Position numbers and translations under genes: made by a program. Under the pieces are notes generated by a model. That model was given only the letters and a program-made list of their open reading frames with translations, did not search any database and was not told the DNA's origin. Positions 6,869-14,372 of a stretch of 22,384 nt of DNA are shown here, piece after piece. The stretch lies in assembly GCA_039810245.1 (NCBI GenBank), contig JBDHWQ010000032.1, positions 1 to 22,384 on the forward strand. Direction: 5' to 3'. Origin of the DNA: CALDSL01 sp039810245. Its GTDB lineage: Bacteria > Chloroflexota > Anaerolineae > Anaerolineales > Anaerolineaceae. Positions within the stretch are counted from its first letter, which is position 1. Every line of letters starts with the position of its first letter.

Positions 6869-7864
6869 ATGCCTGTAGCAACCCATTCACGTCTCGATCG
6901 CATGAAATACGGTGACATCAAGCTGTATGCCGGCACGGCCTGCCCCGAGCTGGCCAGCAAGATCGCGCAGTATCTCAACATCCGCCTGTGCGAGCGCGAC
7001 GTGGTAACCTTTCCGAACGACAACCTGTTCGTCAAGCTGCACAGCAGCGTGCGCGGGCAGGACTGCTACGTGGTGCAAACCACATCAGCGCCGGTGCACC
7101 GCAACCTGATGGAACTGCTAATCATCCTGCAAACGCTGCGGCTCGATTCCGCGGCGCGCATCACCGCCGTGATCCCTTACCTGTGCTATGCGCGTTCGGA
7201 TAAGAAAGACCAGCCGCGCATTCCGATCACGGCGCGCCTGGTAGCAGATATGATCGAAGTTGCCGGCGCCGACCGTTACATCACTCTTGACCTGCACGCC
7301 GGGCAGATCCAGGGCTTTTTCTCCATCCCCGGCGATGTGCTCACCACCTTTTATATCCTCACGGATTACCTCAAGAGCATCAAATCGAGCATGTATTCGC
7401 CGGTGGTAGTCACCGCCGACCTGGGGTTTGCCAAGAAAGCGCGCAATTACGCCGCCATGCTCAACCTGCCGCTGGCGTTTATCGAAAAGCGGCGGCTGGG
7501 TAACGACTCGCGCGCCGAAGCGCTGACGGTCATCGGCGACGTGGCCGACCGCGACGTGATCATCGTGGATGACGAGGTGGACACCGGCGGCTCGATGGTG
7601 CAGGCGGTGAGCCTGGTGAAGGAATATGGCGCCCGCGATGTGTACATGAGTTTTGTGCACCCGGTGTTTTCCGCCACCGCGGCGCAGCGGCTTTCGGCGC
7701 TGCCGGTGAAGGAATTTATCACCACCGATACCATCCCCGTGCCGCAGGAGAAACGCGCCCTGTTTGGCGACCGGCTGCGCACGCTGACGGTTTCCGGGCT
7801 GATCGCTGAAGTAATCCTGCGCGCCAACGAAGGCCGCAGCGTAGGCGAAATGTTCAACGAGTGA
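6869..7864 (+). CDS. prs: Ribose-phosphate pyrophosphokinase (PRPP synthetase)
   Basis: The 331-residue protein makes PRPP from ribose 5-phosphate and ATP for purine, pyrimidine, histidine and NAD synthesis. Visible signatures are FPNDNLFVKLHSSVRGQD (ATP/R5P site), the flexible loop YARSDKKDQPRIPITARLVADM, the metal site DLHAGQIQGFF (141-151) and the PRPP-binding loop DVIIVDDEVDTGGSM (229-243). The loop reads ARSDKKDQPR instead of the common ARQDRKDQPR. Start ATG 6869 has TGGAG five bases upstream; the family start often aligns with MKYGDIKLYAG at 6902, which lacks a ribosome site, so about 11 extra residues are uncertain. It follows the acetyltransferase by 12 bp. Confidence 0.94.
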   Translation: MPVATHSRLDRMKYGDIKLYAGTACPELASKIAQYLNIRLCERDVVTFPNDNLFVKLHSSVRGQDCYVVQTTSAPVHRNLMELLIILQTLRLDSAARITAVIPYLCYARSDKKDQPRIPITARLVADMIEVAGADRYITLDLHAGQIQGFFSIPGDVLTTFYILTDYLKSIKSSMYSPVVVTADLGFAKKARNYAAMLNLPLAFIEKRRLGNDSRAEALTVIGDVADRDVIIVDDEVDTGGSMVQAVSLVKEYGARDVYMSFVHPVFSATAAQRLSALPVKEFITTDTIPVPQEKRALFGDRLRTLTVSGLIAEVILRANEGRSVGEMFNE

Positions 7865-7871
7865 GCCGGCT

Positions 7872-8714
7872 ATGCCAGAACTACCGGAAGTGGAAACGAT
7901 TGTACGCGCGCTGCGCGACGGGGGACGAGGCGGACCGCCGCTGCCCGGGCGCGTGGTGCGCGGCTTCGAGCTGGCGTGGGAGCGCACGCTGGCCGAGCCG
8001 CCGGTAGAAGAGCTGGCGCACCGGCTGGCGGGCCAGTCGGTGACGGGTGTGGAGCGGCGCGGCAAATTCCTGGTCATTCGCCTGAGCGCCGACGCGCTGC
8101 TGGTGCACCTGCGTATGAGCGGCGATTTGCGCGTAGAGCCAGGAGTGGACGAAACGGGCAGCCCGCTGCCGCCCGGCCCGTACGACCGCATGGCGGTGTA
8201 TTTTGAAGACGGCTACCGGCTTGCCTTCAGCGACGCGCGCAAGTTTGGCCGTGTGTGGCTGGTGAGCGATCCCGAGCTGGTGCTGGGCGGGCTGGGTCCC
8301 GAGCCGTTTGACCCGGCGCTGACGCCCGAACGCTTCCAGCAGATGCTGGCACGACGCCGGCGGCTGCTCAAACCCCTGCTGCTGGACCAGACTTTCCTGG
8401 CCGGGCTGGGCAACATCTACACCGATGAAGCCCTGCACCTGTCCGGCCTGTATCCGGGGCGGCTGTCGCATACGCTCAGCGCCGAGGAGTCGGCGCGGCT
8501 GCTGGCGGCCATCCGCGCGGTGCTGGAAGAAGGCATCCGCCGTAACGGAGCCAGCTTCGACTGGGTCTACCGCGGTGGTGAATTTCAGAATACCTTTCGC
8601 GTCTACCAACGTACCGGGTCGCCCTGCCCCGTGTGCGGCCACCCTGTGGAGCGCACGGTGATGGGGCAGCGCGGCACGCATTACTGCCCAATTTGCCAAC
8701 CACGCGAGGTGTAA
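7872..8714 (+). CDS. mutM: Formamidopyrimidine-DNA glycosylase (Fpg/MutM)
   Basis: The 280-residue protein has every catalytic landmark: the N-terminal PELPEVET with the nucleophilic Pro2 and Glu3, the beta-turn lysine (Lys65 in GKFLVIRLS, equivalent to E. coli Lys57), the H2TH region LGNIYTDEALHLSGLYP and a complete C-terminal zinc finger with Cys252, Cys255, Cys272 and Cys275. It excises 8-oxoguanine and formamidopyrimidines and nicks the abasic site. It starts 7 bp after prs and ends one base before the next gene, within the same run of genes. Confidence 0.96.
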   Translation: MPELPEVETIVRALRDGGRGGPPLPGRVVRGFELAWERTLAEPPVEELAHRLAGQSVTGVERRGKFLVIRLSADALLVHLRMSGDLRVEPGVDETGSPLPPGPYDRMAVYFEDGYRLAFSDARKFGRVWLVSDPELVLGGLGPEPFDPALTPERFQQMLARRRRLLKPLLLDQTFLAGLGNIYTDEALHLSGLYPGRLSHTLSAEESARLLAAIRAVLEEGIRRNGASFDWVYRGGEFQNTFRVYQRTGSPCPVCGHPVERTVMGQRGTHYCPICQPREV

Positions 8715-8715
8715 C

Positions 8716-9399
8716 ATGTCGAATATGTTTATGATGCTATTGGGTGTCCTGGTCGTGCTGGTGGTGATCATCGCCGCCGTGCTGCTGGTGGTGCTGATGG
8801 TGCGCAATTCGCGCAAGAGCGATGGCGCGGCCGCGCCGGTCGAAGAAAAGAGCCGCTACACCCCGGTGGCGCGGCTATGGCGCGACCCGGCCAACAACCA
8901 GCTCCTGGTGGAGCAGGATGGGCGCATCCTCTCCAGCGCCAATTCCCTGAATGATACGCAACGCTCGCTGTTGAAGAGCGCCGGGCAAGACCTGCTGGCA
9001 TGGGCCGGCGGCACGCTCGCGTCCAGCGGGCCGCAAATCTCGTCGACGCGCGCGGAACCGCCACCCAAGGCCTTTGACCGCGAGCAGTTTTTTGTCCCTG
9101 AGCCGCCCGCCCCGGTGATCACACCGCCGCCGGCTGCGCCTACGGCCGGCACACCCATCGCGCCACCCAAGAGCATCGTGGGGCAGATTGACGAAGTGCT
9201 GCAGGAAATGCTGGCCGGGTCGAACCTGTCCAACAGTGCCATCCGGCTGGTGGAAGAGCCGCGGCATGGCGTGATTGTTTGGGTGGGGCTGAAGCGTTAC
9301 GAAGGCATCGACGCCGTGCCGGACGAAGCCGTGCGCGCCATGATCCGCGCGGCGGTGAAGGAGTGGGAGCGGCGCTCGGCGGACAGCAGCAAAGCCTGA
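8716..9399 (+). CDS. Membrane-anchored protein of unknown function
   Basis: I do not recognise this 227-residue protein. It has one strongly hydrophobic helix at about 5-29, then a basic RNSRKS stop-transfer, consistent with an N-in single-span anchor. Residues 45-100 form a predicted soluble segment (RYTPVARLWRDPANNQLLVE...), 110-155 a Pro/Ala-rich linker, and 157-220 a second compact segment containing IDEVLQEMLAGSNLSNSAIRLVE and VIVWVGLKRYEGIDAVPDE. GAGGTG sits six bases before the ATG, overlapping the end of mutM, so the two are probably coupled. No catalytic motif is visible; a scaffold or envelope role is only a guess. Confidence 0.8.
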   Translation: MSNMFMMLLGVLVVLVVIIAAVLLVVLMVRNSRKSDGAAAPVEEKSRYTPVARLWRDPANNQLLVEQDGRILSSANSLNDTQRSLLKSAGQDLLAWAGGTLASSGPQISSTRAEPPPKAFDREQFFVPEPPAPVITPPPAAPTAGTPIAPPKSIVGQIDEVLQEMLAGSNLSNSAIRLVEEPRHGVIVWVGLKRYEGIDAVPDEAVRAMIRAAVKEWERRSADSSKA

Positions 9400-9414
9400 T
9401 GGGGCGTTTTCAGG

Positions 9415-9420
9415 TACAAT
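9415..9420 (+). promoter_or_regulatory. -10 element for the SHOCT-like gene
   Basis: TACAAT lies 23 bp before the ATG at 9444, with GGAAGAGGAG between as ribosome site. No clear -35 is seen 17 bp upstream. It suggests the last gene of the run can be transcribed separately. Confidence 0.45.
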
Positions 9421-9443
9421 AAGCGGGAAGAGGAGACGCACCC

Positions 9444-9836
9444 ATGTCGACGGCGGAAGAACGGCTGAGAATTTTAAAAATGGTCCAGGAAGGCAAGATC
9501 ACCGCGGAAGAGGCGATCCAGTTGATCGACGCTTTGGACGCGCATCCCGATCCGTTGGCGCCGCCAACCGCCCCGGAACCCCCGCCCCCGCCGCGCATGG
9601 GCAAGTGGCTGCGCGTGCGCGTCACCGATACCAACACCGGCAAAGTACGCGTCAACGTGCGCCTGCCGATCAACGTAGTAAGCGCCGGGTTGAAAATGGG
9701 CGCGAAGTTCTCTCCCGAAGTGGAAGGGCTGGATATGGACCAGTTGATGGGCTTTGTCCGCTCCGGTGAGGTGGGCCAGGTGGTAGATGTGTTCGACGAG
9801 GAAGATGGCGAACACGTCGAAGTGTTCGTGGAATAA
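9444..9836 (+). CDS. SHOCT-like/YvlB N-terminal domain protein
   Basis: The 130-residue protein opens with AEERLRILKMVQEGKITAEEAIQLIDAL (residues 4-31), the short two-helix module at the N-terminus of YvlB/LiaX-like and SHOCT-like proteins. A proline-rich linker (about 36-50) leads to a beta-rich segment beginning KWLRVRVTDTNTGKVRVNVRLPINVV, which is also the usual companion (a 'WLRVRV' strand followed by a DUF4097-like start). The C-terminus is acidic. No membrane segment or catalytic residues are seen. Relatives occur in cell-envelope stress circuits; that is family knowledge, not shown here. GGAAGAGGAG before the ATG supports the start. Confidence 0.78.
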   Translation: MSTAEERLRILKMVQEGKITAEEAIQLIDALDAHPDPLAPPTAPEPPPPPRMGKWLRVRVTDTNTGKVRVNVRLPINVVSAGLKMGAKFSPEVEGLDMDQLMGFVRSGEVGQVVDVFDEEDGEHVEVFVE

Positions 9837-9842
9837 AACAGC

Positions 9843-9867
9843 GCGGGCCGGTGGATCACCGGCCCGC
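9843..9867. terminator. Bidirectional intrinsic terminator between convergent genes
   Basis: An 11 bp perfect GC-rich stem (GCGGGCCGGTG with its complement) closes on a three-base loop. It lies between the convergent ends of the SHOCT-like gene (stop 9836) and the NifU-type gene (stop 9881). On the minus strand it is followed by GCTGTTTTATT; on the plus strand by TTGATT. It can serve both, with the better U-tract on the minus side. Confidence 0.8.
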
Positions 9868-9880
9868 TTGATTCTCGATA

Positions 9881-10135
9881 CTATCCCGCTTCGATGCGCT
9901 CGATGTCCGGGAAGAACTGGCGCACAGTGCCGGCCACCCAGCCTTGCAGCGTGGTGGGCGAGAGCGGGCAGCCCAGGCAGGCCCCGCCCAGGTGCACCAC
10001 CAGCACCTTGCCATCAAAGCTGACCAGCTCTACACTGCCGCCGTGGAAATGGTTAATGTAGGCGTCAAGCTGCTCAATCAGCGCTTTCATGCGCTCTTCA
10101 TCCGAATAGCTGGGGGGATTGGGGTTCTGGGTCAT
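9881..10135 (-). CDS. NifU C-terminal-domain (Fe-S scaffold) protein
   Basis: The 84-residue protein is a stand-alone NifU/NfuA C-terminal domain: an N-terminal helix (ERMKALIEQLDAYINHFHGG), then VELVSFDGKVLVVHLGGAC and the cluster-binding CLGCPLS motif (CxxC), followed by a C-terminal helix. Such proteins carry a 4Fe-4S cluster to target apoproteins. The family's usual G(A/S)CxxCPxS signature is complete. Its ATG overlaps the TGA of the upstream cNMP-binding gene by 4 bp, so expression is coupled to that gene. Confidence 0.92.
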   Translation of the reverse strand: MTQNPNPPSYSDEERMKALIEQLDAYINHFHGGSVELVSFDGKVLVVHLGGACLGCPLSPTTLQGWVAGTVRQFFPDIERIEAG

Positions 10136-10626
10136 GCGTTCGGGTCCCTTCTATCGCTATTATCGCATAAATTCAATGCGCGGGTGAGGATCGAAAGCAC
10201 TTCGCTGTGGGTGTCGTTCAGGCGCACGGCAATCCCACCGGCCAGGCGGTCGACGAAGATTGCGGCGGTCTGGCGATACTGCTCGCAAAAGCGCCGCAGC
10301 CCGGAAGCGGGCACGCACAGGGCGGTGGTATTACACGCGGCCAGCGCGCTGGACGTGTAAACATCGTGCCCCAGCGCGGCGGACCAACCAAACACACCCC
10401 CCGGTTGGATGCGCGCCACGGTCAGTGCCGGGCCATCGTACGGCTTGTAGCTGATGGTGATTTCGCCCTCGGCCACAATGTAGAGGTTCATGGCCGGCTG
10501 GCCCTGCTCGAAAATGGAGATGCCCGCGGGATACTGGCAGCGTACCAGAAGCGTATCGAGGTGGTGAAGCTGCTCGGTGCTGAGCCCGGAGAATATAGAA
10601 AGGCCGGCGTACGCTTCTTCTAACAT
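10132..10626 (-). CDS. Cyclic-nucleotide-binding domain protein without DNA-binding domain
   Basis: The 164-residue protein is a cNMP-binding beta-roll (FSGLSTEQLHHLDTLLVRCQYPAGISIFEQGQPAMNLYIVAEGEI...), with the phosphate-cassette region replaced by PGGVFGWSAALGHDVYTSSALA. It then has one helix (SGLRRFCEQYRQTAAIFVDRLAGGIAVRLND) and ends without the winged HTH of CRP/FNR regulators. It is therefore a ligand sensor acting on a partner or a domain gone solo. The canonical Arg and Ser/Thr contacts for cAMP are not obvious, so the ligand is uncertain. No Shine-Dalgarno precedes the ATG; CATAAT/TAACAT lies 4-7 bases upstream, so it may be leaderless. It is coupled to the NifU-type gene. Confidence 0.85.
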   Translation of the reverse strand: MLEEAYAGLSIFSGLSTEQLHHLDTLLVRCQYPAGISIFEQGQPAMNLYIVAEGEITISYKPYDGPALTVARIQPGGVFGWSAALGHDVYTSSALAACNTTALCVPASGLRRFCEQYRQTAAIFVDRLAGGIAVRLNDTHSEVLSILTRALNLCDNSDRRDPNA

Positions 10627-10726
10627 TGCAATTATGTTAATGATTGCGAATCGCCCGGGATAGTGGCATCTATCCTAAATGCATTGACAAACCTCATTCC
10701 AGCCGCCTGACACGGGTGACAGCGCC

Positions 10727-10755
10727 TTGACGATGGGCAGCGTTTGGGTTATTCT
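10727..10755 (+). promoter_or_regulatory. Promoter for the MFS transporter gene
   Basis: TTGACG (10727-10732) and TATTCT (10750-10755) are separated by exactly 17 bp. The predicted start near 10762 leaves a 15-base leader that begins just before GGAGGA, the ribosome site of the TTG start codon at 10777. Confidence 0.62.
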
Positions 10756-10776
10756 CTCTCCCACCTGGAGGACTCC

Positions 10777-12093
10777 TTGAACTTCGAACGAACCAGACGC
10801 AACACGCTGCGCGCGCTCAACGTGTATGCCGAGAACCTTGCTGCTTTCCAAAACAACGCGCGCATGTACCTGATCAATGCCGTCGTCCTGGGTGTTGCGT
10901 CCGGGATTTTCCGTTTATTATTCAATTTTTACGTGCTGAGCATGGGCTACGATGAAGCCCTGCTGGGCAACCTGGTGACCGCCAGCGCCATGACTTCGCT
11001 GATCGTAGCGCTGCCGATGGGCTACCTGGCCGATCTGCTGGGGCGCAAGACCGCGCTGATCCTGGGCGGGGCTGGCTCGATGATCGCCGTGGCGATGATG
11101 GTGCTGTTCCCATCCGTACCGGTGTTCATCGCCATGAACATGCTGATGGGCCTGGCGCAAAGCCTGGCCGGCGTGACGATGGGCCCGTTCCTGATGGAAA
11201 ACAGCTCGGAAAAAGAGCGCACCTACCTGTTCAGCTTTGCGTCCGGGCTGACAATGGCCTCGCAGTTTATCGGCAACTGGCTGGGCGGGCTGCTGCCCAC
11301 ATGGATGGCCGGTTGGATGGCTGTCAGCCCCACCGCCACGCCCGCCTATGCCGGCGCGCTGGTGACCAACGTGGTGCTGGGCATGGTCGGCGTGATGCCG
11401 CTGCTGTTTATCCGCCAGCCGCAGCATGGGCGCGACCGCAACGCCGTGTTCGCTCCGCTGGCCGTGGCGCGCGAGAACCCGGGCAACATCGGCAAGCTGA
11501 TCCTGCCTACGCTGGTTACATCCATCGGCGCGGGGCTGATCATGCCGTTTATGAATGTCTTTTTCCGCCAGGTGCACCACCAGCCCGACCCGGCAATTGG
11601 GGCAATGTTCGCGTGGAGCTCACTGGCGATGGGCGTTGGGCTGCTGATTGCCCCGCCGCTGGCCGACCGGATGGGCAAAATCCGGCTGGTGGTGATCACG
11701 CAGGCGCTTTCCATTCCCTTCCTGATCGGGTTGGGCTTTGCGCCGTGGTTCTGGCTGAGCGTGATTTCGTATTACGTGCGCGCCGCGCTGATGAACATGA
11801 GCGGGCCGGTGTACCAGACGTTTGTGATGGAGAACGTTGACCCCAAGGCACGCGCCACCATCGCCAGCCTGGTGAGCATGGCCAACAATTTCGGCTGGGC
11901 GCTCAGCCCCACCATCAGCGGGTGGATCCAGGTCAACTACGGTTTTGGTCCCGCATTCCTGGGAACGCTGGTACTATATGTAGTGTCGATCAGCCTGTAC
12001 TGGAAGTTCTTCTGGCCCCGCCGCCAGCCGCCGACCGTTCGGCCGGCCACGGGCGCGGTGGGGAGCTATCCTGCGCTGCGAAAGGACAAATAG
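10777..12093 (+). CDS. Major facilitator superfamily transporter
   Basis: The 438-residue protein has about 12 hydrophobic helices in two halves. The first begins with an amphipathic N-terminus and YLINAVVLGVASGIFRLLFNFYVLSMGYDEALLGNL; the loop 2-3 signature of MFS carriers is visible as GYLADLLGRKTALILGG, and its counterpart in the second half as PPLADRMGKIRLVV. The substrate is not predictable. The start chosen is TTG 10777: GGAGGA lies four bases before it, and translation from the earlier TTG at 10744 would run through the -10 box. The stop is three bases before the OsmC gene, so the two are probably cotranscribed. Confidence 0.88.
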   Translation: MNFERTRRNTLRALNVYAENLAAFQNNARMYLINAVVLGVASGIFRLLFNFYVLSMGYDEALLGNLVTASAMTSLIVALPMGYLADLLGRKTALILGGAGSMIAVAMMVLFPSVPVFIAMNMLMGLAQSLAGVTMGPFLMENSSEKERTYLFSFASGLTMASQFIGNWLGGLLPTWMAGWMAVSPTATPAYAGALVTNVVLGMVGVMPLLFIRQPQHGRDRNAVFAPLAVARENPGNIGKLILPTLVTSIGAGLIMPFMNVFFRQVHHQPDPAIGAMFAWSSLAMGVGLLIAPPLADRMGKIRLVVITQALSIPFLIGLGFAPWFWLSVISYYVRAALMNMSGPVYQTFVMENVDPKARATIASLVSMANNFGWALSPTISGWIQVNYGFGPAFLGTLVLYVVSISLYWKFFWPRRQPPTVRPATGAVGSYPALRKDK

Positions 12094-12096
12094 ACG

Positions 12097-12495
12097 ATGG
12101 AAATGGTAGTGGAATTCCCGGGTGGGGCGCGCGTGGACGCGCATTTCAATGATTACACCGTGAAGACCGACCAGCCGGCGGCGGGTGGCGGGGAAGGCTC
12201 AGCGCCGACGCCGTTTGCGCTGTTCCTATCGTCGATTGCCACCTGCGCGGGAATTTATGTGCTGGGCTTTTGCCGCCAGCGCGGGCTGCCCACGGATGGC
12301 ATCCGCATCGTGCAGCGCGCGCTGCGCAACCCGATGACCGGCATGGTGGGGCAGATCGAGATGGAGATCCAGGTGCCGGCTTCGTTCCCGGAGAAGTATT
12401 ATGAGGCCCTGGTGCGCTCGGCGGATCAGTGTGCGGTGAAAAAGCACCTGGAGAACCCGCCGCAGTTCAAGGTCTACACGCGCTGCGTTGAGTAA
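12097..12495 (+). CDS. OsmC family protein
   Basis: The 132-residue protein has the OsmC/Ohr fold landmarks: a swapped N-terminal strand pair, SAPTPFALFLSSIATCAGIYVLGFCRQRG with the first redox Cys at the start of the central helix, and RSADQCAVKKHLENPPQF with the second. Members reduce organic hydroperoxides with a Cys-Cys pair; the shorter YhfA-type branch, which this resembles, is less well characterised. AAAGGA lies 11 bases before the ATG. It follows the MFS gene by 3 bp and ends 6 bp from the convergent pcp gene with no hairpin between. Confidence 0.9.
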   Translation: MEMVVEFPGGARVDAHFNDYTVKTDQPAAGGGEGSAPTPFALFLSSIATCAGIYVLGFCRQRGLPTDGIRIVQRALRNPMTGMVGQIEMEIQVPASFPEKYYEALVRSADQCAVKKHLENPPQFKVYTRCVE

Positions 12496-12501
12496 TTTCT
12501 C

Positions 12502-13119
12502 CTACCCCAACGCCAGCTCGCGCAGAACGATCTCCAACGCGCGGGCAGTGGTTTCGAGGGCCATAGATGCGGCCGGCGGGCCGGTAAAGATGGCGGCCTG
12601 CGCAGGCAGCAGCGGCAGGTGAATAAACCCGGCCGGCACGTGCGCCTGGCCGCTTTCGCGCAGGTGGTGCAGCAAGGTGTACATCACCTGGTTGCACAGG
12701 TAAGCGCCAGCGCTGAGCGACAGCTCGGCAGGAATGTCCGCGGCAAGCAGCGCAGCGTGCAGGCGCCGCACAGGCAGAGTGGCAAAATAAGCGTCCGGGC
12801 CGCCCGGAATGACCGGCTGATCCTGGCGTTTTGCGCCGCTGTTATCGGGGATGGCGAAATCCAGCAGGTTGACCGCAACGCGCTCAATGGATACGCGCGC
12901 GCGCCGCGCGGCCTCGCCCAGGCAGACCACGGCCTCGGGTTTGGCCGCGGCCACGGCATCCAGCAGGGCGGCCGGGGCGCGCAGTGTGTCTACCGGCAGT
13001 ATGACGGTGGTAAGCTCGATGCCGGGGATGGACATGTCAGCCAGGTGGTTGACCAGCCGCTCGGATGGGTTTATGCTGCTTTCGCCAAAAGGCTCAAATC
13101 CAGTGAGCAAGATGCGCAT
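12502..13119 (-). CDS. pcp: Pyroglutamyl-peptidase I (pyrrolidone-carboxylate peptidase)
   Basis: Peptidase family C15, about 205 residues, starts MRILLTGFEPFG and shows the family landmarks SINPSE, VICLG-type strand VVCLGEAARRA, RVAVNLLDFAIPDN, the catalytic Cys in AYLCNQVMY and the catalytic His in FIHLPLLP. It removes N-terminal pyroglutamate from peptides. I use ATG 13119, where homology begins. A TTG at 13137 would add MDYNTP and no Shine-Dalgarno supports either. TACAAT ends exactly six bases before ATG 13119, so the gene may be transcribed leaderless. It converges with osmC. Confidence 0.92.
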   Translation of the reverse strand: MRILLTGFEPFGESSINPSERLVNHLADMSIPGIELTTVILPVDTLRAPAALLDAVAAAKPEAVVCLGEAARRARVSIERVAVNLLDFAIPDNSGAKRQDQPVIPGGPDAYFATLPVRRLHAALLAADIPAELSLSAGAYLCNQVMYTLLHHLRESGQAHVPAGFIHLPLLPAQAAIFTGPPAASMALETTARALEIVLRELALG

Positions 13120-13125
13120 GGGGGT

Positions 13126-13131
13126 ATTGTA
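13126..13131 (-). promoter_or_regulatory. -10 element for pcp, leaderless arrangement
   Basis: On the minus strand TACAAT is followed by six C-rich bases and then the ATG at 13119, so a start seven bases after the last T would fall on the A of ATG. No recognisable -35 (GGGGCA at the expected place). Confidence 0.5.
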
Positions 13132-13142
13132 ATCCAATTCAT

Positions 13143-13175
13143 AAAAAATGCCCCGGCCAGAGGTTCTGGCCGGGG
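13143..13175 (-). terminator. Intrinsic terminator of the secreted Ig-like protein gene
   Basis: A perfect 10 bp stem (CCCCGGCCAG with its complement, five-base loop, 13151-13175) is followed on the minus strand by CA and six T (13148-13143). It lies 29 bp past the stop of the secreted protein gene and immediately upstream of the pcp promoter. Confidence 0.9.
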
Positions 13176-13204
13176 CTGCCCGTGAAGGGGCCGGGCGGTT
13201 GAGG

Positions 13205-14317
13205 TTATTTCACATAGATCTGCATGGGCAAACTGCACAGATTGGTGCTGCCACTGACGATGCCCCAGGTGGTGGAGTAGTAGCCCGAGTACTTGGGGGC
13301 AACCATATCGACCACGATGGTGATGCTCTCGCCGGGTTTGACGGTCTTGGGCAGATCGTAGCGGCTGGCGCGCTTGTGCATCTCAGTGCCGCTGATGAAG
13401 GCGTAGTCCACGCTGCTCAGGTCCCAGTTCTTGCTGCCGGTGTTCTTCACCGTCCATTTGGCGTCAAACTCGCCGCCCTTGCTTATGGAGCCGGGCACGT
13501 TGCTGGTGACGGTGCAGCTGCCAACGCTGGGCACAGGGGTGGCGGTGGAGCCGGGCACAACCGTGGAGCCGGGGGTGACGATGGCGGTGTCAACGTTCTT
13601 GAAGGCATTGTAGGCGTAGTACCCGCCGGTGGTGCTGTCGAGGCGGATGGAGACCAGCTCGACGTTGTTGACGGCCCCGGGCAGGTTGACGGTGAAGCGG
13701 AAGCTGCCGCCGTTGCCGGAATTGATCGTGCCGACTACCTCGCTGCCCTTCCAGAAGTTGTAGAACGGGCCGATGCGAATGCGGAAGTTGAGGTTGGCCG
13801 GGAAGTTATTGGCATCAATGGTAACGGTCTTGTTGGCGCTCACGCCGGCGATCTTGATATTGATACCCTTGCCGGTGACCGGGATGTTGCCGACGATGGT
13901 GGGAACCGGGGTGGGTGTGCTGCCGCCGGAAGCGGTGACGTTGTTGAACCAGTTGTAGGCATAGTAGCCGTTGGCGCTTTCCAGGCGGATGGCAAGCTGG
14001 GGCTTGCCCTTCAGCTCAGCCGGGATGGCGTAGGTCTCTTCAAACGCGCCGCCGGCGCCGGTGTTGGTCTGGGTGACAATGATGCCATTGACGCCCGCCT
14101 TGCCGATCACATCCATGCGCACGGTAAAGAGCGTGTTGGCCGGGAAGCTGCTGGTGCGAATACGCACCGACTCATCGGGCTTGACGCTGACGATAATGAA
14201 GCTGGGGATGCCACCGTCGGCATGCACTGCGGGCATGGGGGCCGCGGCAAGCAGGATAAACAGGGCCGCGAAGGCTGCGATCAGGCGATACAGTTTCGAA
14301 AGCTTTTGCGTTTTCAT
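13205..14317 (-). CDS. Secreted protein: two repeats plus C-terminal NBR1-like Ig domain
   Basis: The 370-residue protein has a signal peptide with cleavage predicted after VHA (residue 33). Two homologous modules follow (about 36-128 and 151-243), each with a FPAN(T/L) strand, a GG(A/S)F strand, an (I)RL(E/D)S strand and the closing GYYAYN(W/A)F(N/K)NV. They are joined and followed by Thr/Pro/Val linkers (TPTPVPT; TPGSTVVPG). Residues 267-370 are an NBR1-like Ig domain, with NTGSKNW and STTWGI; Cys268 and Cys361 may form a disulfide. NBR1-like domains in bacteria occur on secreted or surface proteins with binding roles. The repeat module I do not recognise. AAGGAG before the ATG supports the start; a sigma-E-like promoter lies 56 bp upstream. 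Confidence 0.88.
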   Translation of the reverse strand: MKTQKLSKLYRLIAAFAALFILLAAAPMPAVHADGGIPSFIIVSVKPDESVRIRTSSFPANTLFTVRMDVIGKAGVNGIIVTQTNTGAGGAFEETYAIPAELKGKPQLAIRLESANGYYAYNWFNNVTASGGSTPTPVPTIVGNIPVTGKGINIKIAGVSANKTVTIDANNFPANLNFRIRIGPFYNFWKGSEVVGTINSGNGGSFRFTVNLPGAVNNVELVSIRLDSTTGGYYAYNAFKNVDTAIVTPGSTVVPGSTATPVPSVGSCTVTSNVPGSISKGGEFDAKWTVKNTGSKNWDLSSVDYAFISGTEMHKRASRYDLPKTVKPGESITIVVDMVAPKYSGYYSTTWGIVSGSTNLCSLPMQIYVK

Positions 14318-14372
14318 CGAAAAACTCCTTGGGGAAGGCTCCCCGTGATGATGAATTGTTCCGTATTACACG

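Noticed and set aside
10627..10660. Near-inverted ATTGCAAT/ATTCGCAAT sequence before the cNMP-binding gene as an operator
   Set aside because: The two halves are arranged more as imperfect direct copies and ATTGCAAT is a short self-palindrome; too little to call a site.
10684..10689. TTGACA as the MFS gene -35
   Set aside because: No -10 match lies 16-18 bp downstream; the TTGACG/TATTCT pair at 10727-10755 has correct spacing and position.
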